A stretch of DNA of 64,000 nt, taken from assembly GCF_900110105.1 (NCBI RefSeq), contig NZ_FOCL01000004.1:838495-902494 (forward strand), read 5' to 3'. A program made the position numbers and the translations under genes. Positions within the stretch are counted from its first letter, which is position 1. Each line of letters starts with the position of its first letter. The notes below the pieces were generated by a model that did no database searches, had not been told where the DNA came from, and saw only the letters and a list, made by a program, of their open reading frames with translations. Of this stretch, positions 28,813 to 37,876 are shown one piece after another. The DNA is from Mucilaginibacter gossypiicola. GTDB lineage: Bacteria; Bacteroidota; Bacteroidia; Sphingobacteriales; Sphingobacteriaceae.

Positions 28813-30030
28813 TTATTTAACTGCAGTTGCCTGGTCATTTACGGGTTCTGCAGGTGCGTGATCATGTGGCGTATGAATAAACTTTTTGTTTGCTCCTTTT
28901 AGTTTGAACAACAGCAGGAACATGGTGAAAAATATGAGCGGTAGTTTAAGCATAGCTTCTAACAGTTTTCCATTATAGAACGATGTGGGTATGGCAACTA
29001 TGATACCAAGGTAACAAGCTGCAGTTGCACCGAGCCATAAATGCCAGTGCGGACCGATACCAGGTGTGAAAAAGGAGATCAATAACATGAGCGGCATCAG
29101 GCCAAGCATCAGCACGCGGGGTAGGATAGCCATTTGGTAAATCTCGTTCACATAATCAAAATTGCCGCGGAAAAACTGGGCAGGCGCGGTAGCTCCGTAC
29201 TTTTTAAGCAGGTTGAACTGAGCCGAAAGCCAGCGTTTACGCTGCTTTTCAAACACCGCCGGGTTACTCACTTTTTCATCGTATATGTAGGCTTTTTCGG
29301 CGTAAGCAACATGGATTTTATCGCGGGTAAGCAGCAGGCCCATTTCTTTGTCAAAGCCGCCCACAGCATCAATGCGCGACATTACATTCACAAAAAGCTT
29401 GTATTCCAAAGCCATTCCTGAACCAATAATGGCTGCCGAAAACTTAAATAACTGTTGTGACTTTCTGAAAATGTGATTGTTAACTTCTTCGCTCACAGCA
29501 TCAAGTATGGCTACCTGCGTATTTGAATTTTTTGCTACGCGATGGCCTTGTACCACAAGGTGGCCTGCCTGCAGATAATTATTGATCTGGTGCAGATAAT
29601 CGGGCGCGGCGATATTATCAATATCAAAAACAACGGCTGCATCATATCCGGCAGCTGTGTTTTCGATGGCTTTGTTTAATGCTTTTGATTTAGTACTCGT
29701 TTCAAAAATAACTTCAACCACTTGCAAAGGCATCTGCTTTAATTTGACAATGGTTTCAGGTTTCATGGAGTCGGCAATAACGCAAACCGTAAACATATCT
29801 TTAGGGTAATCGATAGTTAACGCTGCCGCTGCCGAGTTTAAAATAATTTCATCTTCTTTATAAGCGCAAATGTAAACGATGAATTTACTGAGTGCTTTTG
29901 CTGGAACGGGCTGCTTAATGGGGATTAATTTCCCCAGCACGGAGAACACAAACAGGTATAAGCTATATACACCGAGGTATATAAAGAGCAAAACGGCGAT
30001 AACAGATGCAATGAATTTAATGATTTCCAT
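28813..30030 (-). CDS. Membrane family 2 glycosyltransferase (polysaccharide synthase-like)
   Basis: A 405-residue processive-type GT2 with an N-terminal membrane helix (~8-30), a GT-A domain with FIVYICAYKEDEIIL, AAVVFDIDNIAAPDYL (DID, ~135) and FDKEMGLLLTRD, and the acceptor-site QRKRWLSAQF (QxxRW, ~265), followed by three C-terminal helices (~300-380). The QxxRW motif marks cellulose/hyaluronan synthase-like enzymes. It is in the exopolysaccharide operon immediately before the A-PCP-TE gene. Confidence 0.9.
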   Translation of the reverse strand: MEIIKFIASVIAVLLFIYLGVYSLYLFVFSVLGKLIPIKQPVPAKALSKFIVYICAYKEDEIILNSAAAALTIDYPKDMFTVCVIADSMKPETIVKLKQMPLQVVEVIFETSTKSKALNKAIENTAAGYDAAVVFDIDNIAAPDYLHQINNYLQAGHLVVQGHRVAKNSNTQVAILDAVSEEVNNHIFRKSQQLFKFSAAIIGSGMALEYKLFVNVMSRIDAVGGFDKEMGLLLTRDKIHVAYAEKAYIYDEKVSNPAVFEKQRKRWLSAQFNLLKKYGATAPAQFFRGNFDYVNEIYQMAILPRVLMLGLMPLMLLISFFTPGIGPHWHLWLGATAACYLGIIVAIPTSFYNGKLLEAMLKLPLIFFTMFLLLFKLKGANKKFIHTPHDHAPAEPVNDQATAVK

Positions 30031-30091
30031 GTGTTTTGATGATAAATCCTGTTTTTATTAATTATAAGTAACAGGTTTGTTTCTCTAAAAA

Positions 30092-31309
30092 TTAACCTTT
30101 CTGCTTATTATTCAAATTTGTTGCCAGTAAGCCTTTGATCTCTGTTATACGGTGCTCCCACGTATTTTGTGCTGCTATTTTTAATCTTTTTTGCTGTAAA
30201 AAAGGAGTGTCGTTTAACGCAAGGTTAAGGGCTGCTGTAAATTCATCTGCATTTTTGCAGATATATACGGTATCGCCGGTAAATTCTTCCAGATCTCCGT
30301 TAAAATCGGTGATCACAACCGGGCGGCCCGATCCCAGGTACTCAAATAATTTAAGTGGAAAAATTGAGCTGCTTACATCATCCTTTTTAAAAGGGATAAT
30401 GGCAACATCAAAGCCTTTGAGTACGGCGGGTAATAGCTCATAGGGTACTGCACCTTTTTTGAAAATATTAGGAGCGTTAAAAGCAGGATTGTTTTCGTAA
30501 TCAATATCAACCGGGCCAACAAAAACAAAATTTTTATCCGGATTTTGCTCCAGTAATTGTGTTATCAGTTCATAATCAATACGGCGTTCGATATTACCGA
30601 AATAGCCAATGACAGGCTTTTTTACATCAGCCAGAATCTCGGCCACCGGCAAAGTGGGATCAAGCGCTTTTTGACTATGACTGATGTTGGCTGCGTTGGG
30701 CACAAAGTACGAATTGGGGTTAAGCTTTCCTTTTACATTGCTCAATTCCTTACTGGTGCTTATTATCATATCCATATCTTTCACCAGTATATCCTCTGAT
30801 ATCAGGCCGTGGCGGGTTTGGTATTCTTCAATCAAAGGGTCGACACAATGGTAAACCTTAAGTAGCGGCTTTAACTTCAACAACCTGTGCATGGTTGGAT
30901 AATAAAACGCGTACGAATTGATGAAGATATATTCCTTTATCCCCAGGTTTTTTATAACCTTATTTAGCCGGCGTGCAACAATCCCTTCGTTCACCTTCAA
31001 GGCCAAGCGGTATAAGGCCCCCTCGGGCAGTGAATTGATTGAGGGTACCGGAGCGGTAATGATGATCTTTAAGTTTGGGATCTCCGTTTGAATAAAACTA
31101 TCTTTCGGCGAAAAAAAGTGCGGCTTGCGGGCGTTATAACCCGGCGTGTTTTTAAACTGGATATAATCCTTCCAGGTATACGGCCTGTCAACATAGTACA
31201 CAAAGTTATCCGTGGCCAGGTGTTTGGCCATGGTATAGTTAGTTGACTCGAGACGGCTATCAAACTGCATTTGCGAGAATATAACGATATGCTGGTTTTT
31301 TAGCTCCAT
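30092..31309 (-). CDS. Family 1-type glycosyltransferase (GT-B fold)
   Basis: A 405-residue soluble GT-B enzyme. The C-terminal half has the nucleotide-sugar signature GYFGNIERRIDYELI and the EX7E-like region DVAIIPFKKDDVSSSIFPLKLFEYLGSGRPVV, typical of GT4-like enzymes, with Glu in FEYLGSG. The N-terminal half contains an acceptor-binding segment (NFVYYVDRPYTW). It lies between another GT and the Wzx flippase on the same strand; a role in building the exopolysaccharide repeat unit is likely. Confidence 0.88.
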   Translation of the reverse strand: MELKNQHIVIFSQMQFDSRLESTNYTMAKHLATDNFVYYVDRPYTWKDYIQFKNTPGYNARKPHFFSPKDSFIQTEIPNLKIIITAPVPSINSLPEGALYRLALKVNEGIVARRLNKVIKNLGIKEYIFINSYAFYYPTMHRLLKLKPLLKVYHCVDPLIEEYQTRHGLISEDILVKDMDMIISTSKELSNVKGKLNPNSYFVPNAANISHSQKALDPTLPVAEILADVKKPVIGYFGNIERRIDYELITQLLEQNPDKNFVFVGPVDIDYENNPAFNAPNIFKKGAVPYELLPAVLKGFDVAIIPFKKDDVSSSIFPLKLFEYLGSGRPVVITDFNGDLEEFTGDTVYICKNADEFTAALNLALNDTPFLQQKRLKIAAQNTWEHRITEIKGLLATNLNNKQKG

Positions 31310-31321
31310 ATAAATAGCTTG

Positions 31322-32665
31322 TTATTCGGTTAATTGTTTTCCTTTGATTTTGTTCAGCACAACGCCTATCAACTCTTTTAGTTCGATGTAACCTAAAACA
31401 AAGATGTCGGATATTTTAAATTGCAGGTTTTTCTTTAATGCCCAGTAACCAAATATTGCCCCGGTAAAAAACGTGAAGATGGATGCAATGGCTACTGCGT
31501 AAAGACTGTGAAACACCAGGATACCCGTGAAGTCGCCAATTATGTTTACTGTTAACATCAGGAATACCTTGATCATGTTAAGATGGGGCTTATTAATAAT
31601 ATCAAGCGTGATCCCGAAAAACCTGTCGATAGGCAGCAGCATCACATAGCACATAAAAATCCTGAAGATATTGCCTGCATCAGAGTGCTGGTATTTGGCG
31701 CCGAATATCAAGCCGATAATAAGATCAGCAGCTGCAAAGCAAACTATAGCAATAGGAGTGAGTGCCATGGTAAGCATGCCCGCATATTTTTTCATGATAT
31801 AGGTTACATGTTTTTTATCACCACGTTGTACCGCTGCCGACATTGCCGGTAAAGCCGTAGAAATGAAGGCCCTTAGCGGGATCTCAAAGATTTCCATAAG
31901 CCTTTGCGGGATATAATATACAGCCAGCAAATCGGGGCTGAACATAGGTTTTACGATCAATGTATCGGAGCTCCTGAGCAGATAAGAGCTTATGGATGTG
32001 CCTACACTAAATTTGCCAAAATGGGCCATTTCTTTTATGGTATCCCAGCTTTTATAAGCTATCGTTTTTACCTTGGCCCAGCCTATAATAATGCAAATAA
32101 TACTGCTTAACAGGTTGGCCGCAAAATAAGAGTAAATAGTTGTTTCAAAGTCTGATTTGCCCGCAATGGCCAAGCCAACTACCAATACCAGGAAACCTCC
32201 CTGGTTCATTAACTGCAGAATGAACATTTTATCAAAACGTTCTTCGGCTTGCAATATCCAGAGGCTCACGGCCGACGGAAGCGTACAGAAATAAATGAGA
32301 CTAAACCATTTAAGCGTAATGGCGATATCGGTTTCCGGATTTCTGTAGATAAGATAGATCAGCAGGTTTACAATGGCAAATACCGAAGTAATTATAAAGC
32401 CAAGGTACCAGGTTGCTCCCGATATATTTTTCTTTCTTTCGGGTGTTGACCCCGCATAAAATTTAATGAGCGAGGTTTGAAGGAAGCCGGTGCGGAAGGT
32501 ATCTGCCAGTGTAAACACGATGAGGAAGAATACGTAATTACCAAAGTCGGGCTTACTTAACCGGCGGGCCAGTAGTGATAATATCACCATCCCTAAAACC
32601 GGCAAAACCGCGTTAGTTGCCAGTGAAAGCGTGTGTTTATTAATTAATTTTTTGAATAAACTCAT
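31322..32665 (-). CDS. Polysaccharide flippase (Wzx/RfbX-like, MATE/MOP fold)
   Basis: A 447-residue multispanning protein with about 12-14 hydrophobic segments beginning LSLATNAVLPVLGMVILSLLARRLSKPDFGNYVFF, the usual start of Wzx-type oligosaccharide flippases. It would move undecaprenyl-diphosphate-linked repeat units across the inner membrane. It lies 12 bp after the GT4-like gene's start region and 10 bp before the acyltransferase on the same operon, and a Wzy-like polymerase is encoded two genes away. Confidence 0.87.
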   Translation of the reverse strand: MSLFKKLINKHTLSLATNAVLPVLGMVILSLLARRLSKPDFGNYVFFLIVFTLADTFRTGFLQTSLIKFYAGSTPERKKNISGATWYLGFIITSVFAIVNLLIYLIYRNPETDIAITLKWFSLIYFCTLPSAVSLWILQAEERFDKMFILQLMNQGGFLVLVVGLAIAGKSDFETTIYSYFAANLLSSIICIIIGWAKVKTIAYKSWDTIKEMAHFGKFSVGTSISSYLLRSSDTLIVKPMFSPDLLAVYYIPQRLMEIFEIPLRAFISTALPAMSAAVQRGDKKHVTYIMKKYAGMLTMALTPIAIVCFAAADLIIGLIFGAKYQHSDAGNIFRIFMCYVMLLPIDRFFGITLDIINKPHLNMIKVFLMLTVNIIGDFTGILVFHSLYAVAIASIFTFFTGAIFGYWALKKNLQFKISDIFVLGYIELKELIGVVLNKIKGKQLTE

Positions 32666-32675
32666 GTATGTTGTT

Positions 32676-33290
32676 TTACGCTTTCTCCCAGGCTTGTGTT
32701 GTGAAATTATACTGTTTTATTACTTTGGCCGGATTGCCAACCGCTACCGAATAGGGCGGAATATCCCGTGTTACCACGCTGCCGGCCCCAATAACCGAAT
32801 GTTTTCCGATAGTTACCCCCGCGGTCACCACGCAATTCGCGCCTATCCATACATTATCATCAATAGTGATTTGCTTGGTTGTAACTTTTTGATGCCGTGG
32901 CGGTATAGTTACATCCTGGTAGCCGTGATTAAGACCGGAGATAACAACGTGCTGAGCCGTCATACTGAAATTGCCTATTTTAACCGGGCCAATTACAACA
33001 GTGCTGATGCCAACACCCGATCCTTCGCCAATAAAAACATCACCGACGCCGTTATTGATCACCGCAAAATCTTCGACAATGCTTTTTGCGCCAAGTGAGA
33101 ATTTATTGAACGGAAAAAGGTCCATCCGCGCGTTGCTCCTTACCACACTACCTTTACCGCGCTCGTGAAAAAAGCGGTTGAGTATAAGCCTAACCCATAG
33201 CCTCGGTCTCGACTGGCCCGGCGGGATCAGCATCCAATGGACTAACTTTTTTAATTTCGGGTTTGATTTTATGGATGATACAAATGACAT
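32676..33290 (-). CDS. Hexapeptide-repeat (left-handed beta-helix) acyltransferase
   Basis: A 204-residue LbH acetyltransferase. The hexapeptide repeats run ~65-185 (for example VFIGEGSGVGISTVVIGPVKIG and IDDNVWIGANCVVTAGVTIG) and end with SVVTRDIPPYSVAVGNPAKVI, the WbbJ/maltose-O-acetyltransferase type terminus. Active-site His candidates occur in SMTAQHVVISGLNHGY. It probably acetylates a sugar of the exopolysaccharide repeat. Flanked by flippase and polymerase genes with 8-10 bp gaps. Confidence 0.88.
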   Translation of the reverse strand: MSFVSSIKSNPKLKKLVHWMLIPPGQSRPRLWVRLILNRFFHERGKGSVVRSNARMDLFPFNKFSLGAKSIVEDFAVINNGVGDVFIGEGSGVGISTVVIGPVKIGNFSMTAQHVVISGLNHGYQDVTIPPRHQKVTTKQITIDDNVWIGANCVVTAGVTIGKHSVIGAGSVVTRDIPPYSVAVGNPAKVIKQYNFTTQAWEKA

Positions 33291-33298
33291 CTGCTTAA

Positions 33299-34807
33299 TT
33301 AAATTAGTATTGCCCCTGTGTTGTTATTCTTTTTCAGCTGTTCCTGCTCCTGGTCATCTATGCGCTTGCATACTACAAGGATGGATATGGCCAGGTAAAA
33401 CAGGATGTTTGACGGATATTGAACGAGTGCCTGTTGCGGAAAGTTACCTATGTTGAATGCAAACAGGATCAGTAACATGGCAAGGCAATAATTTTTGAGC
33501 TCCGGATTTTTAATACTGAAATAAAAGTTGATCCCCGTTTTTAGCACCACGAAAAACAACGTACAAAAAAGGAGCAGGCCAACCCAGCCCATTTCAACAG
33601 ATACGCGTACGTAGCCGCTATCGGGAGGGAATTTGGCCAGCATCGAATTTGGCGAAAACTTTCGGCCCCAAACACCTACAGAGCCCAAGCCTCCACCAAT
33701 TGGGTGGGAGAGGATAAATGGTTTTATTTTTTTCTGATTTTCGGCACGAACGTTATATGACGGGTCATCAGAAGGGTTGAAAGCGGTTTGGAAACGCTTG
33801 ATTAGCGGGTTTGATGTTGGCATTACTATCAAAATACCAAGTAATGCACCTGCTATAAGCGTAAAGGTTAAAACCCGTCTGTTAAAATTTAAAACCGCCA
33901 GCATGGAAAGCGCTCCCGGCACCAATACATAAGCAGCCCTGGTGCCAGAGTAAAGCATCACATACAGAAAAAAGCCCGCGATACAGCCCAGGGTTACCTT
34001 ACGCTTAAGCGGAACATCACCCATAAGCAACACAACGCAAAGCAGCGCGCCAATAACCATGTTATAAGAAAACGTAACAGGATCCGAAAAGATGCCGAAC
34101 TTACGCATGTGTCCGTTAATAAATAATAAGCTTACGCGCAAGGGATCGGCATACAGATACTTGTGCTCAAACGGAAAAAAACCAATGTTTTCTTGTTGGA
34201 AAGCCGAGATTCCGGCCAGTATATCCAGGAAGATCCAAAGCTTTAATAAGGTTTTAATAAACCTTACCGTGCGGATCTGGTAAACAAAAACATAGTACAT
34301 AAGCATAATAAAGCCTACTGTACGCACAGTATATATCCAGGCCAGCCTTGATTCGGCGGATGGGTTTACAAACTCAAGCATGTTGTACGCCAGCCACACC
34401 AGTATCATGTAACTGATTGGATTTTTAAAATAAGTCCAGTTCCGTTCGGTACGCTGTTTGATAAAAAAACCAAGGATGAGCAGGTAGGTTGTTACGTCCA
34501 TCAGCGTACCAATGGGAACCTGATCTGGTAAAAATTCTGAAACGTAACTGATAAAAAATGCCGCTATAATCAGTGCACAGATCCCAAATTCGGGATACAC
34601 AGTAATTGCGAATACAATGGGCAGGCCTATGGTTAATGCCAAAACGGCGCCCACACCTATAAATTCGAGCTTATACGTTAAAAAGCTCACGGCAAGTGAG
34701 GTGATGAGCAGAAAAAACAAGGCAAAAGGATGCGAAAACTTTTGGATTACAAGATTTTTCCAAACGTTTCGCTTAATGTCATTATTGCCTGTTTGTTCAT
34801 TTCGCAT
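33299..34807 (-). CDS. O-antigen ligase/polymerase family membrane protein (Wzy-like)
   Basis: A 502-residue protein with about 11-12 membrane segments and a large periplasmic loop (~330-395) containing FILSHPIGGGLGSVGVWG and DSGYVRVSVEMGWVGLLLF, the Wzy_C signature of O-antigen ligases/polymerases. It would polymerise exopolysaccharide repeats at the periplasmic face. It lies between the LbH acyltransferase and a small membrane peptide gene, all in one leftward unit. Confidence 0.88.
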   Translation of the reverse strand: MRNEQTGNNDIKRNVWKNLVIQKFSHPFALFFLLITSLAVSFLTYKLEFIGVGAVLALTIGLPIVFAITVYPEFGICALIIAAFFISYVSEFLPDQVPIGTLMDVTTYLLILGFFIKQRTERNWTYFKNPISYMILVWLAYNMLEFVNPSAESRLAWIYTVRTVGFIMLMYYVFVYQIRTVRFIKTLLKLWIFLDILAGISAFQQENIGFFPFEHKYLYADPLRVSLLFINGHMRKFGIFSDPVTFSYNMVIGALLCVVLLMGDVPLKRKVTLGCIAGFFLYVMLYSGTRAAYVLVPGALSMLAVLNFNRRVLTFTLIAGALLGILIVMPTSNPLIKRFQTAFNPSDDPSYNVRAENQKKIKPFILSHPIGGGLGSVGVWGRKFSPNSMLAKFPPDSGYVRVSVEMGWVGLLLFCTLFFVVLKTGINFYFSIKNPELKNYCLAMLLILFAFNIGNFPQQALVQYPSNILFYLAISILVVCKRIDDQEQEQLKKNNNTGAILI

Positions 34808-34835
34808 AAGGTAGAATAGAAATGCTTTTTAAAAT

Positions 34836-34973
34836 CTACAGGAACAGGATCTTTACCGCCCATACAAATACACCAATAAATGCAAATACTATGGCCGCTT
34901 TACGTGTTTTTTTTTGCAGCGGACTTAAATCTTCAAACGGATCCTTTTCTGGTTTTGGAGGGTCTATTCTCAT
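34836..34973 (-). CDS. Small membrane protein of the exopolysaccharide operon, 45 residues
   Basis: A 45-residue open frame, ATG at 34973 to TAG at 34836. It has an acidic/basic cytoplasmic segment (MRIDPPKPEKDPFEDLSPLQ) followed by KKTRKAA and one membrane helix (IVFAFIGVFVWAVKILFL). Position supports it: it fills the 210-bp gap between Wzy and Wzc-like genes, in the same direction, and has a Lys/Arg-rich inside flank. The family is not recognised. It may be a structural or regulatory subunit of the polymerase machinery; confidence in coding is moderate because of its size. Confidence 0.6.
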   Translation of the reverse strand: MRIDPPKPEKDPFEDLSPLQKKTRKAAIVFAFIGVFVWAVKILFL

Positions 34974-35017
34974 TTTAAGTAGTATTAATATTTAACGATG
35001 CCTGGAGCGCCGGTTAA

Positions 35018-37183
35018 TTAAGAGTTTTTTTCTTTTTTCTGATTGTAATCAGTTTTATTGAGTACCCAACCTGCAAATCTGTTTTCCAACCCTTTTAAAT
35101 AGGCTATGTGTTGTTTTTGAGAATTGCTTATCTTTTTATTTGCCTCAAATACCGCAATGGTTTTATTAGCGAACAACAACCACTCTTTTGATTTATTAAG
35201 CGCTGTAAGCGGGGCTGTATCAATGATCACAACATCGTATTTAGAGCGTAAGTCATCAAACCTGCTTTTTACAAACACCTCACTGCCAATTTCAAGCAGG
35301 GTTACATCGCCGCCACGGTTACCTAAAACAGTAGTATTTGAACTGCTGAGCTCTTGTTGTCCCAACGGGTTGCTTTTAAAGTAATCTTCCAGGTAGGTTT
35401 GTGGCTGGGCTGTATTGCTAATAGTGGCGTTATTGAAGTTACCGTCAATTAACAGCACCCTTTTGTTGATCATAGAGTAGGAGTAGGCCAAACTTATAGC
35501 CAAGAGGGTTTTACCTTCGGCCGGCTCAATACTTGTTATGGCTAACACTTTTTCGCCTCTTAATTCCTGGTCAATTTCAAACCTGATAGAGCGCAGCAAC
35601 TCTTTAAAGGTTTTCATTTTATCCCGGTGTTCCACATCCCAAAGTTTGCGCAGATCGAGGTTTTCACCGCTGATCTTATTTAAATAACCTAATAACGGTA
35701 ACTGGGTTTTATTAACCAATTCGGCAGGGCTTTTAATGGTATCATCAATGTAGAATAAAACAAACAGCCAAAAAATGCAGGCAAATAAACTGCCTATGCC
35801 ACTTAATATGATGAGCAACATTTTCTTTGATGGCTGTGCCACATCTGGCTGGGCCATTTCAACCTGGATGAGTTTTATTGAAAAGCTCGAACGCAGGTTG
35901 GTTTCATTGTATTTATTTAATACATCAAGATATTCTTTACCGGCAATGTCAATATCAAAGTCGTAAGTTTTTACTTTAGCATCAAACGGAACCAATCGTG
36001 AAAACTTGGCATTTAGGCTTGCCAATTCATTTTCTATTGATTTTACGCTATACTTGGCCAAATCACGCGAAACCTCAAGGGTAAGCTTTTGTTTAATCTG
36101 GTCGTCTTTAGCTATTAACGGATTGGTAATATATTTATCAGATGTTAAATTAATCTGGTTTGCTAGTTGTTGCTGTAAAGAGTCGATCGATTCTTTATAC
36201 TTGTTATTAAACCCGCTCCGTACATACTGATCTTCAAGTGTATGCAACTGCTCCTGAGTAGAAATAATAGCCTGATTGTATTTGTTTGTTACAGCTTCAA
36301 CATATTTCCGGTCATCGGGCGTAAACTTTTGGTTGATAGCATCAATAGCACCCTGGTTTGCTATCATATCTTTATCGGCCTGCAACTTTTTATCGTTGTA
36401 AACCATAATTTGACCAAAAATAGCTTTTGATTGCTCATCAAGGTTCAGTACGCCATTTTCAATTTTATATTGCTGTAGCTTGCCGGTTTGATCGCTAAGG
36501 GCTTTACGTTTAGTGTCAAGCAGGTTAGATAAAAATGTTACCGCGTGTGATTCGTTTTGTTTTACACTCTCGGTGTAATAGTCAATAAACTGTTTACACA
36601 AGGTGTTTACTACAAAAGCAGAAAGTTGAGGGTTTTCTGAGTCAAAGCTCACCGATATAAAATCACTGTCTTCGTTACGCATGATCACCAGGTCTTTCAT
36701 GATGTTGCGCTCATCATATTTCATTGACCGGAGCAGTCCTACAACGGAGTTTTCTGTTTTATCATAAACGGATAAGGGCTCGAGGGTAGCAAATTTCTTT
36801 TTTAAAATTGCCAATACGTTGTCCTTTTCATAGGAGTGCAGTTCAAGTAATTCTTTACTTGGTTTACGAAAAGGGTAAGGGTCTGTCAGGTCATGGATCA
36901 TAAGCGAATAAGAAACCTGGTCAACAAGTTTCTTCAGCTTCATGATGGCAATCAGGTTGCTGAATTCGCGATAAACCTGCTGTTCCTGTACGTTGGCCGT
37001 AGCATCTTTATCAAGAATATGCCTGGAGGCATCAATAATACCGGTTGCTATCTCCGCGTGCGACTGGTAATCATCGGGTAAGTTTTTTACCAGGAAAAAC
37101 GAAGCGATTACCGCCACAAGCGGTATTATAATCAGCGTAGTTCGGTGTTTTTTTAGTAGATTAAAAAAATTGCCTATCTCCAT
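35018..37183 (-). CDS. Polysaccharide co-polymerase/tyrosine-kinase-like protein (Wzc-like)
   Basis: A 721-residue inner-membrane protein of the Wzc type: a Wzz domain between two membrane helices (~18-35 and ~455-475), a long periplasmic coiled-coil (~190-420), and a cytoplasmic P-loop domain (~500-715). Walker A is ITSIEPAEGKTLLA, Walker A' is LLIDGNFNN (canonical BY-kinases have an LLIDADLR-like motif) and Walker B is VVIIDTAPLT. The C-terminal tail after the ATPase has only one Tyr (NKTDYNQKKEK) rather than the usual Tyr cluster, so autophosphorylation may be reduced or absent. It controls chain length and export together with the TolC-like protein encoded 3 bp downstream. Confidence 0.9.
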   Translation of the reverse strand: MEIGNFFNLLKKHRTTLIIIPLVAVIASFFLVKNLPDDYQSHAEIATGIIDASRHILDKDATANVQEQQVYREFSNLIAIMKLKKLVDQVSYSLMIHDLTDPYPFRKPSKELLELHSYEKDNVLAILKKKFATLEPLSVYDKTENSVVGLLRSMKYDERNIMKDLVIMRNEDSDFISVSFDSENPQLSAFVVNTLCKQFIDYYTESVKQNESHAVTFLSNLLDTKRKALSDQTGKLQQYKIENGVLNLDEQSKAIFGQIMVYNDKKLQADKDMIANQGAIDAINQKFTPDDRKYVEAVTNKYNQAIISTQEQLHTLEDQYVRSGFNNKYKESIDSLQQQLANQINLTSDKYITNPLIAKDDQIKQKLTLEVSRDLAKYSVKSIENELASLNAKFSRLVPFDAKVKTYDFDIDIAGKEYLDVLNKYNETNLRSSFSIKLIQVEMAQPDVAQPSKKMLLIILSGIGSLFACIFWLFVLFYIDDTIKSPAELVNKTQLPLLGYLNKISGENLDLRKLWDVEHRDKMKTFKELLRSIRFEIDQELRGEKVLAITSIEPAEGKTLLAISLAYSYSMINKRVLLIDGNFNNATISNTAQPQTYLEDYFKSNPLGQQELSSSNTTVLGNRGGDVTLLEIGSEVFVKSRFDDLRSKYDVVIIDTAPLTALNKSKEWLLFANKTIAVFEANKKISNSQKQHIAYLKGLENRFAGWVLNKTDYNQKKEKNS

Positions 37184-37186
37184 TTG

Positions 37187-37870
37187 TTACTTAACGTCTT
37201 CTAATTTGGTGCCCAATAATTCTTCAAGATTGGTCTTGGCTGTAAATGTCGCTAATTCAGCTTGTACTTTAAAGGAGTTTTGGTTGTATAAACTGTTAAG
37301 TTGTTCGTTATAAATCTGAAAAGTTGTTTCACCTTTTTGGAATGCATACTTTAATTGCTTAACTGCACTTTCGGCATCTATTACGGCATTGGCCCGTAAC
37401 CTTAGCTCGGCTTGAGCTTCAAGATAAGCATAGTAGTAACGCTTAACCTGTGCTTCAAGGGTTAACATATACGCTGCCTGCTGATATTCGGCCGCTTTAT
37501 AAGTTTCTTTTGCCTGACGGATAACTCCCGGCCTTGAAAACATTTGACCTATGTTTAACGATATAGCTATCTGGTAGCCTTTAAATATTGTAGGCTGCGA
37601 AAGATTGATTGAGTTTTGCGGGCTATAAATGTAAGATGCCGTTACACCTTCAAGCCATGAAAATACTGTTGAATTGTAAAGGCCCTTCGCTGCATTCACC
37701 TGGCTTTGGCGTGCCTTAACTTCAGGGTAATTCTTTTTGGCAGTAGCTATCAATTTTTCAAGGTACGGATAGTTAACGTCGTTTATAAATGAACTTTGCT
37801 GCGCTTGTACGCGGCTGGTAAAAAAAAGAACGATTATAGAAAGATACGTGAGCTTTAGTTTCACAGGCAT
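37187..37870 (-). CDS. Half-length TolC-family outer membrane protein
   Basis: A 227-residue protein with a signal peptide (LKLTYLSIIVLFFTSRVQAQ, cleavage after AQA) and a single OEP repeat: helical segment ~35-70, beta-like strands (TASYIYSPQNSINL, GYQIAISLNIGQMFS), then long helices ~115-225 ending NLEELLGTKLEDVK. Classical TolC proteins have two such repeats in ~420-480 residues; this is one half, with no sign of frameshift around it. It probably forms oligomeric outer-membrane channels for the exopolysaccharide, perhaps in place of Wza, which is not encoded in the window. Confidence 0.8.
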   Translation of the reverse strand: MPVKLKLTYLSIIVLFFTSRVQAQQSSFINDVNYPYLEKLIATAKKNYPEVKARQSQVNAAKGLYNSTVFSWLEGVTASYIYSPQNSINLSQPTIFKGYQIAISLNIGQMFSRPGVIRQAKETYKAAEYQQAAYMLTLEAQVKRYYYAYLEAQAELRLRANAVIDAESAVKQLKYAFQKGETTFQIYNEQLNSLYNQNSFKVQAELATFTAKTNLEELLGTKLEDVK

Positions 37871-37876
37871 AGTTAA

